64,000 nt of DNA from NCBI GenBank assembly GCA_902826095.1, contig CADEDN010000001.1:310001-374000 (forward strand). The letters are read 5' to 3'. The DNA is from an uncultured Alphaproteobacteria bacterium. Its GTDB lineage: Bacteria > Pseudomonadota > Alphaproteobacteria > Caulobacterales > Parvularculaceae. Within the stretch, counting starts at the first letter, position 1. Every line of letters starts with the position of its first letter. A program made the position numbers and the translations under genes. Below are positions 1 to 8,774 of the stretch, piece after piece. Below the pieces are notes generated by a model that worked only from the letters and a program-made list of their open reading frames with translations, did not search any database and had not been told where the DNA came from.

Positions 1-445
1 AAACCCGCATCAGGCTCGACGACTGGCCGCGAATCTCGTTTCGCATTTTTTCGCCATAGGACATCATGCGCGACGACATCGGGTCGATCGCGACAATGAC
101 GAAAAAGCCGGCCAGCGCCGCGAAAATGGCGGCGGGCCCGATGAGCCGCCAGACCGACAGGCCCGCGGAGCGCATCACGGCGAGCTCGGATCGCCGGTTC
201 AGCTGATGAAACATCCAAAGCGAACCGAACAGAAATATGAACGGCATCATCGTCTGCGCCAGCGCCGGCGTCCGCAGCAACGTCAATTGCAGCGCGTAAG
301 CGAAATCGCCCCTGAATTTCGAGGCGAACCTCAAATTCTCGATGAGATCGACCAGAATGACCATGCTGGCGAGCGCGCCGAACAGCGCGACGACGGCGAA
401 AGCGATCCTTCCAATAATATAACGGAACAAGGTCGTCGGCGGCAT
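1..445 (-). CDS. lptG: LptG, LPS export permease (partial, C-terminus off window)
   Basis: The gene starts at the ATG at 445, one base after the lptF stop codon, and runs off the left edge, so about 148 N-terminal residues are visible. The translation begins MPPTTLFRYIIGRIAF, followed by a first membrane helix and a conserved N-terminal region containing VDLIENLRF. This matches the YjgP/YjgQ permease family. LptF and LptG form the transmembrane part of the LptB2FG ABC transporter, which extracts lipopolysaccharide from the inner membrane. The pairing and near-overlap with lptF support the call. Only the C-terminal periplasmic domain and last helices are missing, because of the window edge and not through damage. 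Confidence 0.9.
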   Translation of the reverse strand, partial: MPPTTLFRYIIGRIAFAVVALFGALASMVILVDLIENLRFASKFRGDFAYALQLTLLRTPALAQTMMPFIFLFGSLWMFHQLNRRSELAVMRSAGLSVWRLIGPAAIFAALAGFFVIVAIDPMSSRMMSYGEKMRNEIRGQSSSLMRV

Positions 446-446
446 A

Positions 447-1574
447 TCAGGTGCGCGCCTCGCTCGCGACGGCCGACGGGCGCTTTGCGTCGATCCTTAT
501 GACATCCATGATGAGCAGCGCCGCGACGACGGCCGCAAGAATCGGCGTTGCGTAGATCAGCCAGTATTGACCGATTTCCGACGCCTCTCCCTGCAGGATG
601 ATGCCGGCGACTCGAAGCGCGCCCGCCGCGGCGCAAGCGATCGCGATCCTGATCGCGTAGCCCCTGCGATCATAAGGCCCGCCGATCAGCGCATAGATCG
701 CGATCAGGACATAGGCGAACGCATAGAGCGGCCCTGCGAGCCGCCCATGTCCTTCGCCGATCAGCCTTTGCGCGTTCTCGCGGTCCCAGTTCTGCGTCAT
801 GTCGGGGTTGAACAATTCGCCGAGATAGCGCTCGGTCATCTCAAGCTGCAGCACGCCGGGGTCGCGTTTGAACGCGCCGAGATTGATCGCCGTCCTGTTG
901 AAGACGACGATGTCGACCTCGCCGGTCTTCGGGTTGACGCGCTGGATATTGCCGTCCGAAAGATGAAGCACCGGACCAATGCTCGTTTCCTGCATCAGCG
1001 CGCGCCGCGCCATATAGGTTTCAGCATGATCGCCGCCTCGGTAGTCGTGAATGAGCAGTCCCGAGAGCTGGCCGCCGGGCCGGGCGTCGTCGACATAGAC
1101 CGTGAAGCCCTCGGCGACGGTCAGGAATTCGCCGCTCCGCAATACGGATGTGACAAAATCAGCGCGGATGTCGGCGACTTCTCGCTTTAGCTCCCGGTAG
1201 CTTCGCGGCATCAGGTCGACATTGATCCACAAGGTCAAAAGCGCGCCGATCAAGGTGATCAGCAGGATCGGGCGCGCGACTTGCGCGCGGCTGACGCCCG
1301 CCGCGAACATGACGGCGATTTCGCTGTCGGCGTGAAGCCGATGCAAGGCGAAGATCGCCGCGGCGAAAAGGCCGAACGGTATGATCACTGCAAGCAGGCT
1401 CGGCACGATCAGCAAGGTCAGCCAGCCGAACATCGCCAGGGTCTGACCGTGCTCGACGATGATATCGATGCGCTGCAGGCTCTGGGTCAGCCATACGATC
1501 AAGGTCACAATGGCGGTCGCGAACAGGAACGGCGTCCACATCTGACGAAAAATGTAGCTGTCGAGACTCTTCAA
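447..1574 (-). CDS. lptF: LptF, LPS export permease
   Basis: This is a YjgP/YjgQ-family permease of about 375 residues. It has helices near the N-terminus (FLFATAIVTLIVWLTQ, then WLTLLIVPSLLAVIIPFG), a central periplasmic beta-jellyroll region, and C-terminal helices (PLYAFAYVLIAIYALIGG and the last stretch near IYATPILAAVVAALLIM). It forms the LptB2FG complex with LptG for LPS extraction. I chose a TTG start at 1574, giving LKSLDSYIFRQMW, because LptF proteins begin with such a segment. The open frame continues upstream to an ATG at 1664, but those 30 residues (SRPCESTLAP...) are rich in Pro/Ser and look non-coding. No strong ribosome binding site is visible at either start. It is divergent from pepA. 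Confidence 0.9.
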   Translation of the reverse strand: MKSLDSYIFRQMWTPFLFATAIVTLIVWLTQSLQRIDIIVEHGQTLAMFGWLTLLIVPSLLAVIIPFGLFAAAIFALHRLHADSEIAVMFAAGVSRAQVARPILLITLIGALLTLWINVDLMPRSYRELKREVADIRADFVTSVLRSGEFLTVAEGFTVYVDDARPGGQLSGLLIHDYRGGDHAETYMARRALMQETSIGPVLHLSDGNIQRVNPKTGEVDIVVFNRTAINLGAFKRDPGVLQLEMTERYLGELFNPDMTQNWDRENAQRLIGEGHGRLAGPLYAFAYVLIAIYALIGGPYDRRGYAIRIAIACAAAGALRVAGIILQGEASEIGQYWLIYATPILAAVVAALLIMDVIRIDAKRPSAVASEART

Positions 1575-1773
1575 GCGGGCGCCCGGATCGATATGGATGA
1601 TGGGACAGGTGATCGGGCTTTTAGATGCATTCGGCGCCAAGGTCGATTCGCAAGGGCGTGACACTGTTGCCAGCTTTTGGCCGGCATCCTAGGAAGTGTC
1701 GCGAATCCGAGCGCCGTCGCCAGTTTGCTCTTGCCTGCCGGGCCGGCCGCAAATCATGAAAAAGAGGACGCCC

Positions 1774-3261
1774 ATGAAAATCGCCTTTTCGAAAGCTGCA
1801 GCGCCGTCCGGCGTCGCCCTCATCGTTCCCGCTTTTGAAGACGGCGATCCGACCGATGCTCATGCGGCGCTGAACGCTGCAACGTCGGGCGCGCTCGCCA
1901 AAGCGATCAAGGCGGCGAAATTCAGCGGCAAGAAAGGCCAGGCGCTCGAACTCGTGGGGCTTCATGGCGCTGAGTCGACGCGCATCGTCATGGTCGGCGC
2001 CGGCAAGCGCGCCGATCTCACCGCGATTGAGGCGGAAAATGTCGGCGGCGCCGGGATCGCGCCGATTTTGCGCACGCAGGAAAAGGCGGCTGCCTTTCTC
2101 CTCGGCGGATTTTCGACGGACAAAGTGCGCGCGGGCGAAACCGCGGCGCGCATCGCCTTCGGCGCGCGCCTTCGCTCGTATCGCTTCGACAAATATCGCA
2201 CGAAGCTTGAAAAGGACCAGAAGCCGGCGCTTGAAAAGCTGTCGATCGTGACGCCCGCTGCGGACGCAAAGACCAAATTCGCCGATCTCGACAAGATCGC
2301 GGACGGCGTCTTCCTGACGCGCGATCTCGTGTCGGAGCCGCCGAACGTGCTCTATCCCGCAAGTTTTGCGACGCGCTGCAGGGCGCTCGAGGCGCTCGGC
2401 GTCAAGGTGACGGTGCTCGGCGCAAAGGAGATGCAAAAGCTCGGCATGGGCATGCTGCTCGGCGTCGGTCAGGGGTCGGCGCGCGAGTCGAAGCTCGTCG
2501 CCATGGAGTGGATGGGCGGCAAGAAAGGCGAGGCGCCGGTCGCCTTCGTCGGCAAGGGCGTCTGCTTCGATACGGGCGGCATATCGCTAAAGCCGGGGCC
2601 CGGCATGGAAGACATGAAATGGGATATGGGCGGCGCCGGCGCTGTCGCCGGCGCGATGGCGGCGCTCGCTGGAAGAAAAGCGAAGGCGAACGTCGTCGGC
2701 GTCATCGGTCTCGTTGAGAATATGCCGGACGGCGCCGCGCAGCGCCCGTCCGACATCGTGAAATCGATGTCCGGCCAGACCGTCGAAATCCTGAACACTG
2801 ATGCGGAAGGCCGGTTGGTTCTTGGCGATGCGATCTGGTGGACGCAGGAAAAATACAAGCCGAAGACGGTGATCGATCTCGCCACGTTAACAGGCGCCAT
2901 CGTGATCGCGCTGGCGCACGAATACGCCGGAATCTTCTCGCAGGACGACAAGCTCGTCGCGCAAATCGAAGACGCCGCGAAATCGTCGGGCGACCCCGTC
3001 TGGCGGATGCCGCTGGCGAAAGCGCATTACGACAACATCAAGTCGGACGTCGCGGACATGAAGAATATCGGCCCGCGCGAGGGCGGCTCTTCGAGCGCGG
3101 CCGCGTTCATCGGCAGGTTCGTCAAGGATGGCCAGTCCTGGGCGCATATCGACATCGCCGGCATGGCGTGGAACGCGAAGGACAAACCGACCTGCCCGAA
3201 AGGCGGCGCCGGCTATGGCGTGCGGCTGCTCGATCAATTCATCCGCGCCAATTACGAATAG
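1774..3261 (+). CDS. pepA: Leucyl aminopeptidase PepA (M17 family)
   Basis: This is a 495-residue cytosolic dizinc aminopeptidase that releases N-terminal residues from peptides. The M17 signature NTDAEGRL lies at about residues 341-348, and the metal-binding region GVCFDTGGISLKPG comes before it. The length is normal for PepA. The ATG at 1774 is preceded at good spacing by AAGAGGA; another in-frame ATG lies at 1756 and the open frame reaches 1696. It is the first gene of a tight + strand group with the PaiB-like gene (1 bp gap) and holC. PepA next to holC is a common proteobacterial arrangement. Confidence 0.95.
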   Translation: MKIAFSKAAAPSGVALIVPAFEDGDPTDAHAALNAATSGALAKAIKAAKFSGKKGQALELVGLHGAESTRIVMVGAGKRADLTAIEAENVGGAGIAPILRTQEKAAAFLLGGFSTDKVRAGETAARIAFGARLRSYRFDKYRTKLEKDQKPALEKLSIVTPAADAKTKFADLDKIADGVFLTRDLVSEPPNVLYPASFATRCRALEALGVKVTVLGAKEMQKLGMGMLLGVGQGSARESKLVAMEWMGGKKGEAPVAFVGKGVCFDTGGISLKPGPGMEDMKWDMGGAGAVAGAMAALAGRKAKANVVGVIGLVENMPDGAAQRPSDIVKSMSGQTVEILNTDAEGRLVLGDAIWWTQEKYKPKTVIDLATLTGAIVIALAHEYAGIFSQDDKLVAQIEDAAKSSGDPVWRMPLAKAHYDNIKSDVADMKNIGPREGGSSSAAAFIGRFVKDGQSWAHIDIAGMAWNAKDKPTCPKGGAGYGVRLLDQFIRANYE

Positions 3262-3262
3262 C

Positions 3263-3892
3263 ATGTACGCGCCGGCCGCCTTCAAGATTGACGACGCCGA
3301 CGCGGCGTTCAACTTTGTCGACCGCAACGGCTTTGCGACGTTGATCGCGGTTGACGGCGAGAGGCCGGTCATTTCCCAATTGCCGATGCTGGCGGATCGC
3401 GCTCGCTTCGTTCTTCGCGGACATCTCGCGCGCGCCAATCCGCACGCGGCGCTGATCGACGGACGGCGCCAGACCGCGGTCTTTCATGGTCCGGACGCTT
3501 ATGTCTCGCCGGACTGGTATCGCGACGCCGAGCAGGTGCCGACATGGAACTATTCGACCGTCCAGATTGAGGGAGTAACGCGCGTCCTGGCGAACGCTTC
3601 GGATGTCGACGCGTTGCTCGGCGAACTCTCCGATCATCATGAACGGCGCCGTCACGATCTTGCCGACGGAAGACTCTGGAAGCTTTCAAAACTGCCGGTC
3701 TCGAAGCTTGAGATGATGCGACAGGCGATTGTCGCCTTCGAAATCGACATCGAAGCGATGGCGTACAAAGCGAAGCTCAGCCAGAACAAGGATGCGGCGG
3801 ATTTCGCCAATGTGATGAAGAAGCTCGCGGGCGGCGACGAGATGCAGCGCGCGGTCGCCAATGCGATGCGTGAGGCGGTCAAAGATGCCTGA
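3263..3892 (+). CDS. PaiB-like FMN-binding protein / negative transcriptional regulator family
   Basis: The 209-residue protein begins MYAPAAFKIDD and carries the PaiB/FMN-binding split-barrel hallmarks: GHLARANPHA, then FHGPDAYVSPDWY and VPTWNYSTVQIEG. B. subtilis PaiB was described as a transcriptional regulator, but most family members are better viewed as flavin- or haem-binding split-barrel proteins of unknown role. The start ATG at 3263 lies one base after the pepA stop, and its own stop overlaps the holC start (ATGCCTGA), so the three genes are probably co-transcribed. Its relation to the DNA polymerase subunit next door is unclear and may be only positional. Confidence 0.85.
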   Translation: MYAPAAFKIDDADAAFNFVDRNGFATLIAVDGERPVISQLPMLADRARFVLRGHLARANPHAALIDGRRQTAVFHGPDAYVSPDWYRDAEQVPTWNYSTVQIEGVTRVLANASDVDALLGELSDHHERRRHDLADGRLWKLSKLPVSKLEMMRQAIVAFEIDIEAMAYKAKLSQNKDAADFANVMKKLAGGDEMQRAVANAMREAVKDA

Positions 3893-4337
3893 AGTCCTCT
3901 TCTATCATCTCGAACGCGCATCGCTTGAAAGCGTTCTTCCAGGCCTTCTGGAGCGCACGCTCGAGCGCGGCTGGAAGGCGGTCGTGCGCTGCGGAACGCG
4001 CGAGACGGCCCTGCGCCTCGACGAATTGCTGTGGACGTACAGTGACGACTCGTTTCTGCCGCACTCCGCCGAGCTTGCGCGCGCGGCCGACCAACCGGTT
4101 TTCCTCACCGCCGAGGCGGAAATTCCAAACGGCGCGCATCTTCTCTTTCTCGTCGACAACGCCAAAGCGCAAGCGCCGGAAATCGGCGCGTTCGTGCGGT
4201 GCGTGACGATCTTTGACGGCGGAGACGAAGGCGCCGTCGCCAATGCGCGCGCCTTCTGGAAGGCTGTGAAAGACGAAGGCCATGACGCGACCTACTGGAA
4301 GCAAACGCCGCAGGGGCGCTGGGAAAAGCAGGCGTAA
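3885..4337 (+). CDS. holC: DNA polymerase III chi subunit HolC
   Basis: This is a 150-residue protein beginning MPEVLFYHLERASLE, the typical N-terminus of alphaproteobacterial HolC, with the conserved core LERTLERGWKAVVRCG and LDELLWTYSDDSFLPHS. Chi binds psi and single-stranded DNA binding protein and links the clamp loader to SSB. The start overlaps the upstream stop by 8 bp, suggesting translational coupling. A rho-independent-type hairpin follows directly after the stop codon. The position after pepA is the usual one. Confidence 0.93.
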   Translation: MPEVLFYHLERASLESVLPGLLERTLERGWKAVVRCGTRETALRLDELLWTYSDDSFLPHSAELARAADQPVFLTAEAEIPNGAHLLFLVDNAKAQAPEIGAFVRCVTIFDGGDEGAVANARAFWKAVKDEGHDATYWKQTPQGRWEKQA

Positions 4338-4340
4338 AAA

Positions 4341-4364
4341 AACCGGCCGCCGAAGCGGCCGGTT
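4341..4364. terminator. Bidirectional rho-independent terminator between holC and the M36 protease
   Basis: A perfect 10-bp stem, AACCGGCCGC and GCGGCCGGTT with a CGAA tetraloop, sits between two convergent genes. Read on the minus strand it is followed by a run of seven T, a strong intrinsic terminator for the protease gene. On the plus strand the tail TTTCTT is weaker but could still serve holC. Confidence 0.85.
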
Positions 4365-4385
4365 TCTTGCATCGAGCTGAATCGC

Positions 4386-6422
4386 CTACGGCCGGTTGAC
4401 GACGACCGAGCGCGGAACGCCGGCCGCCGACGAATTGCCGTTAAGGCCCGTCACGGTGAAGGTGACGCTGGCGACGGTCGACTTCCGGAGATTAGAGAGC
4501 GACGCCGAGCAGGTGCCCGACGTTCCGGTCGTGCATGATCCGGTTGCGCCGGTCGACGTCGAAATATTGACGACGACGCCCGACTGCGGCGTTCCAGAGC
4601 CATTGTCGACGGTCGCCGTCATCGTCGCGCGCCAGCGGCTGTTGTTCTGGCTCGTGCCGACGCCGGTGAGGTTGGTGAGGCGCGGTCCCGTCGGCGGCGG
4701 CCCGCCGCAGATCGAAGGCACGCTGAACGACTCGGTGATTGCCGTGCCGGCGGCGTTCATCGAGCCGCCTTCGCCCATGCCCTTCGCCGCGAACGCCGCC
4801 CAGATAAGGCAGTCGCGGCTCGCCGGCGCTTGAGCGAGGAATCCGTCGCGCATCTGGAAATAGGTCGGCGCGGCGGGGATGAAGTTCATGCCGCTGACGA
4901 TGTCGTCAAGCGCGTCATTGGCGGTGAGGCCGGCCGTTTCATAGCGCTTCCACATATCCCAAAGGGTTGCGGCGATAATTTCGCCGTTGCGATGGACGCC
5001 CCTTGCGCTGCTGAAGTCGCCGATCGTGTCCTGGTGCAGGGAATAGCGGATTGAGCGGATGCCGTCAGGATCAAGCGTTGAATATTCGCCGACGCGATCT
5101 TCATTGTTGACGATGATCGCGAGCGTGTCGCCCATGCCTTCGCCGATGGCGCCCGGGACGTTGCCGCTCATCGAACCGATCGAGCGCCAGGTGAGGCCAT
5201 GGCCGTATTCATGCCAGACGATGTCGCTGTCGACGTCGCCGTCGCGATCAGGGTTGGGCGTCGTCCAAAGGTACATTTGCATGCGCGGCCGCGAGCCGTC
5301 GGACGGCGTCGCGAAATTGGCGTTGTTCGTGCCGCCGCCGTCCTGCGCTTCGGCGTTGACCGGATCATTGCCGAGCCCGCCATTGCCGAAATTGTTGATC
5401 TGGAAGTTGCCCGTCGCTTCGACGAAACCATGGCTGTAGAGGCGGTCATGAATGACGTTGTTCAGATAGAAGAGGTTCTGGACGGCGACCGCCTGGTTCT
5501 GCGCGATTGTCGGCGCCTGTGTCAGGTTCGCGGACGTGAGGAAGTTCCCGTCGGTCACCGAAACGCCGCCGGCGTCGGGCGTGTTGGAGTTATCGCGGTC
5601 GAGATAGGCGCTGACATTGTTGCCGTTGATGTTGATCGTCGTCTGCGATCCGGTTCCAAGCCAGCCGATCGGCGATTGCGCGTTGCCCGCGCCGGGGCCG
5701 TTGATGATCGTCTGGCTGTTGGTGTCGGGATCGACCGGAAAGACGTTGTAGCTGTCGTCCGCCGTTCTGAGCTCATTGTGAATGACTCGGCCGACCGAGT
5801 CGACGAGCGTGTGGTGAAGTTTGTTGTCCTTCGCGCCCCAGGTTTCGACGAGGAAGCCTTCGGACAGAACGCCGTCGGCGATGACAACGCGCTCGACCGT
5901 CGGCGCGCGATGGAAGAATGAGGTCTTGGCGAAATTCGCGACGGCCCCCGCCTTGTTGCTGATAACCGGAACGGCGACGCCTTTGAAGTTGGCGTTGATC
6001 GCCGCCGTCAGCGCGTCAGCATCGGTGATCGTCGGGCGCGCGCTGAAGCCGCCGGCGCCGGCGACGCGCTCGATCATGTGCTTCAGATTGCCGCTCTTGT
6101 CGAAGGCCGCTTTTGCGTAGCCGCCGTAAACGCGCAGGCCGTTGAGGCGCTGCTCGTAACGGACATGGGTAAGGCCGTTCTTGTCCGTAAAGCGAGCGGT
6201 CTCGACGAGCGAGGCGGCGGTCGCCGCGGATTTGCCCTTGGCGGCGAGCATGGCGGCGACGGTCGAACGGGCGTCCGCGCGCTTGGCTTTGGCGAGGTCG
6301 GAGGCGTTGGCGTAGACGGCCGATTCCTGGGCGGAGAGCGGCGCTGCGAGAGCGGCGCTTCCAGCAAGCGCGACAGCGAGGACGCCCACGCCGGCGAGCG
6401 TGGCATTTTTGAAGCTATTCAT
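4386..6422 (-). CDS. Secreted M36 (fungalysin-type) zinc metalloprotease with C-terminal Ig-like domain
   Basis: The 678-residue precursor has a clear Sec signal peptide (MNSFKNATLAGVGVLAVALA, cleavage near ALA/AP at residue 26). An inhibitory FTP-type propeptide region follows. The catalytic domain carries the zinc motif HEYGH (H404, E405, H408) and EGMGD, with E428 as the likely third ligand, which is the fungalysin pattern. The last roughly 95 residues, after GPRLTNLTGVG, are Thr/Ser-rich with two Cys and resemble a beta-sandwich (Ig-like) domain. It is expected to be exported and to degrade extracellular protein. It is monocistronic, flanked by the terminator at 4341-4364 and a 265-bp leader. 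Its exact substrate is unknown. Confidence 0.92.
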   Translation of the reverse strand: MNSFKNATLAGVGVLAVALAGSAALAAPLSAQESAVYANASDLAKAKRADARSTVAAMLAAKGKSAATAASLVETARFTDKNGLTHVRYEQRLNGLRVYGGYAKAAFDKSGNLKHMIERVAGAGGFSARPTITDADALTAAINANFKGVAVPVISNKAGAVANFAKTSFFHRAPTVERVVIADGVLSEGFLVETWGAKDNKLHHTLVDSVGRVIHNELRTADDSYNVFPVDPDTNSQTIINGPGAGNAQSPIGWLGTGSQTTININGNNVSAYLDRDNSNTPDAGGVSVTDGNFLTSANLTQAPTIAQNQAVAVQNLFYLNNVIHDRLYSHGFVEATGNFQINNFGNGGLGNDPVNAEAQDGGGTNNANFATPSDGSRPRMQMYLWTTPNPDRDGDVDSDIVWHEYGHGLTWRSIGSMSGNVPGAIGEGMGDTLAIIVNNEDRVGEYSTLDPDGIRSIRYSLHQDTIGDFSSARGVHRNGEIIAATLWDMWKRYETAGLTANDALDDIVSGMNFIPAAPTYFQMRDGFLAQAPASRDCLIWAAFAAKGMGEGGSMNAAGTAITESFSVPSICGGPPPTGPRLTNLTGVGTSQNNSRWRATMTATVDNGSGTPQSGVVVNISTSTGATGSCTTGTSGTCSASLSNLRKSTVASVTFTVTGLNGNSSAAGVPRSVVVNRP

Positions 6423-6443
6423 AGATGACTGGTTCCCTGGTGA

Positions 6444-6500
6444 GCCCGCCGGTTTGTCGCCGGTCTGGGGATGTGAACACTCACGGTCCTGTGAGCGGGC
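6444..6500 (-). other. Nested inverted repeat in the leader of the M36 protease gene
   Basis: GCCCGC at 6444-6449 pairs with GCGGGC at 6495-6500, and inside it CTCAC (6480-6484) pairs with GTGAG (6491-6495). The structure lies 20-80 bp upstream of the protease start. It could fold in the mRNA leader or serve as an operator. The stems are short, so chance is possible. The rest of the 6423-6687 gap shows nothing I recognise. Confidence 0.25.
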
Positions 6501-6687
6501 GAATGGAGGGGCGTTCCACTTCTAACTGCAACTTAAATATTGGGCGAAACGCGAGATTGGTGGAAAATGCTTTCGCCGCGCGACAGATGAATCGTCAGTG
6601 ATCGCCGCGGTGGCGTTTGACTGTCGAGCATCTGCGCCATTTGACTTTATTGCGGCGCAGCATTTCCACGTTTCAGGAGTGTCGCTC

Positions 6688-7713
6688 TCAATTCGTTTTC
6701 GGCGATTTGCGCAGTGCGTGTTTTCGCACGAGCCCTCTGATCTGGTCGTAGGTGAGGGAAAGGCGTGTCGCGGCTTCCTTTTGATTGCCGCCGCAAGCGT
6801 CGATCGCATCGACGACCCAGCGCTTTTCGACCGCGTCAAGCTCGCGGCGCAGATCGAAAGGCGATCCCGCGATCGCCCGCTCGGCCGGGGCGAGGGGGCT
6901 CGCTTTGACGAGCGTCGCCGGCGCCAGCTCATCGCTCCTGAACGGGTCGATGCAAATCTCATTGACCGGACCCGAGCGGCCGCCGGCGATCCATCTGTAT
7001 AAGGATCGCTCCGCCGCGTTTTTCAGCTCGCGGACATTGCCGGGCCATTCATGGCCGAGAAGCGCCGCCATCGCGCCGGGCGTGAAACCTTCGAATTGCA
7101 CGCCCATCTCCTGCGCAAGAGCGGCGGCGAAATGCGCGGCGAGAAGCGGGATGTCCTCACGGCGCGCGCGCAGGGGCGGCGTCGCGACGACGTCAAAAGC
7201 GAGGCGGTCGAGAAGATCCGCGCGAAACCTGCCGGCCTCGGCGAGGGCCGGGAGATCGACATTCGCGGCCGCCACGATGCGCACGTCGGCGAGACGCGTT
7301 TCGCCGCCGCCGACGCGCTCATATTCGCCATATTCAATGACGCGCAGCAGCTTTTCCTGAATGCGCAAACTCGCCGAGGCGATCTCGTCGAGAAACAGCG
7401 TGCCGCCGTCGGCGCGTTCAAATCGGCCGGCATGACGCTTCGTCGCGCCGGTGAAGGCGCCGGCCTCATGTCCGAAAAGCTCGCTGTCGAGCAGTTCCTC
7501 GGCGAGCGCGGCGCAGTTGAGCTTGACGAAGGGGCCTTCCCATCGCGGCGACAGAAAATGAATTCGGGCGGCGATCAACTCCTTGCCGGAGCCCCGTTCC
7601 CCGCAAATGAGGAGCGGCCGGTCGAGCGCGGCGGCCGAAGACGCATGCGCCAGCGCATCCAGAAAGACTGGCGATTGCCCGATCAATTCAGGCGCCTGAC
7701 GATCACGCTGCAT
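6688..7713 (-). CDS. pspF: PspF-like sigma54 enhancer-binding activator of the psp operon
   Basis: The 341-residue protein has no N-terminal receiver domain and begins almost at once with an AAA+ sigma54-interaction domain, the PspF layout. Walker A is GERGSGKE (residues 38-45), the sigma54-contacting loop is GAFTGA (85-90) and Walker B is GGTLFLDEI. A Fis-type helix-turn-helix ends the protein (NQKEAATRLSLTYDQIRGLV). It is divergent from the psp operon, whose upstream region contains a good -24/-12 promoter. I chose the ATG at 7713, which starts directly before the AAA+ domain; the frame is open to 7791 but that extension is hydrophobic and not family-like. In E. coli PspF is held inactive by PspA. 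Confidence 0.93.
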   Translation of the reverse strand: MQRDRQAPELIGQSPVFLDALAHASSAAALDRPLLICGERGSGKELIAARIHFLSPRWEGPFVKLNCAALAEELLDSELFGHEAGAFTGATKRHAGRFERADGGTLFLDEIASASLRIQEKLLRVIEYGEYERVGGGETRLADVRIVAAANVDLPALAEAGRFRADLLDRLAFDVVATPPLRARREDIPLLAAHFAAALAQEMGVQFEGFTPGAMAALLGHEWPGNVRELKNAAERSLYRWIAGGRSGPVNEICIDPFRSDELAPATLVKASPLAPAERAIAGSPFDLRRELDAVEKRWVVDAIDACGGNQKEAATRLSLTYDQIRGLVRKHALRKSPKTN

Positions 7714-7847
7714 CGGCGAAAAATACCACAAAACGCAGGCGGACAAAACCATCGGAAGGTATAAAATACCATTACCGATGCCGATCGCCAAAGCGATTTT
7801 TTCAAAATATACAATAAAAACAACTAGATAATAAACTCTCCGCGCGT

Positions 7848-7863
7848 TGGCACGGGTTTCGCA
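7848..7863 (+). promoter_or_regulatory. Sigma54 (-24/-12) promoter of the psp operon
   Basis: TGGCACGGGTTTCGCA matches the RpoN consensus TGGCACG-N4-TTGCA with one mismatch, and the GG and GC pairs are correctly spaced. It points towards the 43-codon gene and pspA and lies between them and divergent pspF. Transcription would start near 7874. The AT-rich stretch at about 7755-7840 upstream is where PspF activator sites would be expected. Confidence 0.85.
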
Positions 7864-7924
7864 AATGAAAGATTAATCAGAGGCGAATCCGCCCGCAATG
7901 TCGGGCCAAACCGGAGACCAAGGG

Positions 7925-8056
7925 ATGAGCTACTACCGTTACGAAGACCGGGATTACGACTGGGAGACCCGGTTTCGCCGCGCCTGTCGCGGTCGCGAGG
8001 GATTCGCCTGGGGCGCGTTCCTCATTGGTTTCGTTCTCGGCGGCATTATCTTTTAA
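7925..8056 (+). CDS. Small psp-operon membrane peptide (43 aa)
   Basis: This short open frame lies between the sigma54-type promoter and pspA. It reads MSYYRYEDRDYDWETRFRRA and ends in a hydrophobic segment with small residues (GAFLIGFVLGGIIF), so it has a charged, aromatic N-terminal half and one membrane helix. The stop codon (TAA) is directly followed by the GGGAGGA ribosome binding site of pspA. I do not recognise a family. Its place as first gene of the operon and its amphipathic layout suggest a small Psp accessory membrane protein. The ribosome binding site before its own ATG is weak (AAGGG immediately upstream), so translation is not certain. Confidence 0.65.
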   Translation: MSYYRYEDRDYDWETRFRRACRGREGFAWGAFLIGFVLGGIIF

Positions 8057-8068
8057 GGGAGGACGGAC

Positions 8069-8746
8069 ATGGGCGTTTTTTCAAGACTGACCGACATCGT
8101 CAATTCGAACATCAATGCGATGCTCGACAAGGCGGAGGATCCGGAAAAAATCGTTCGCCTCATCATCCAGGAAATGGAGGACACGCTTGTCGAGGTTCGC
8201 TCGCGCGCCGCGCGCGCGATCGCCGACAAGAAAGAGGTCGACCGCCGCAAGGCCGAATTCGAACTGCGGTCGAGAGAATGGGAATCGAAGGCCGAACTTG
8301 CGATCGCCAAGGGACGCGACGACCTCGCCAAGGGCGCGATCGCTGCAAAGCGCAAGGCGCTCGAAATGGTCGACCTCTTCGCCAAGGAGCATGAGGCGAT
8401 CGACTTAAGCCTCGTCAAGGCGAATGACGATCTCGAAAAGCTGCAGGCGAAGCTGAAGGAAGCCAAAGCCAAACAGCGCAGTCTGGAGATCCGCCGCTCG
8501 GCCGCCGAAGGAAGCCTGCGCATCAACCGCGCGGTCTATGACGGCCGCATCGACGACGCGATGGCGCGCTATGAGCGCTATGAGCGCCGCATCGACGAGA
8601 TGGAAGCGGAAGCGGAAAGCTATGTGATGGGCCGTCCGAAATCGCTTGAGCAGGAATTCCGCGAGCTTGAATCGGAAGACGAGGTCAACGCTGAATTCGA
8701 CGCGCTGAAAAGGCGGGTCGCGGAACGCGTCGGCAGGCCGTCCTAG
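8069..8746 (+). CDS. pspA: Phage shock protein PspA
   Basis: The 225-residue PspA/IM30 protein begins MGVFSRLTDIVNSNINAML and is nearly all charged coiled coil, with the family motif DPEKIVRLIIQEMEDTL. PspA binds and stabilises stressed inner membrane as ESCRT-III-like assemblies and inhibits PspF in unstressed cells. A strong GGGAGG ribosome binding site precedes the ATG. It is the main product of the sigma54-driven operon and is followed by pspB and pspC. Confidence 0.97.
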   Translation: MGVFSRLTDIVNSNINAMLDKAEDPEKIVRLIIQEMEDTLVEVRSRAARAIADKKEVDRRKAEFELRSREWESKAELAIAKGRDDLAKGAIAAKRKALEMVDLFAKEHEAIDLSLVKANDDLEKLQAKLKEAKAKQRSLEIRRSAAEGSLRINRAVYDGRIDDAMARYERYERRIDEMEAEAESYVMGRPKSLEQEFRELESEDEVNAEFDALKRRVAERVGRPS

Positions 8747-8774
8747 ACGGCGTTGAGGGAGAGAGGGCGTAGGA

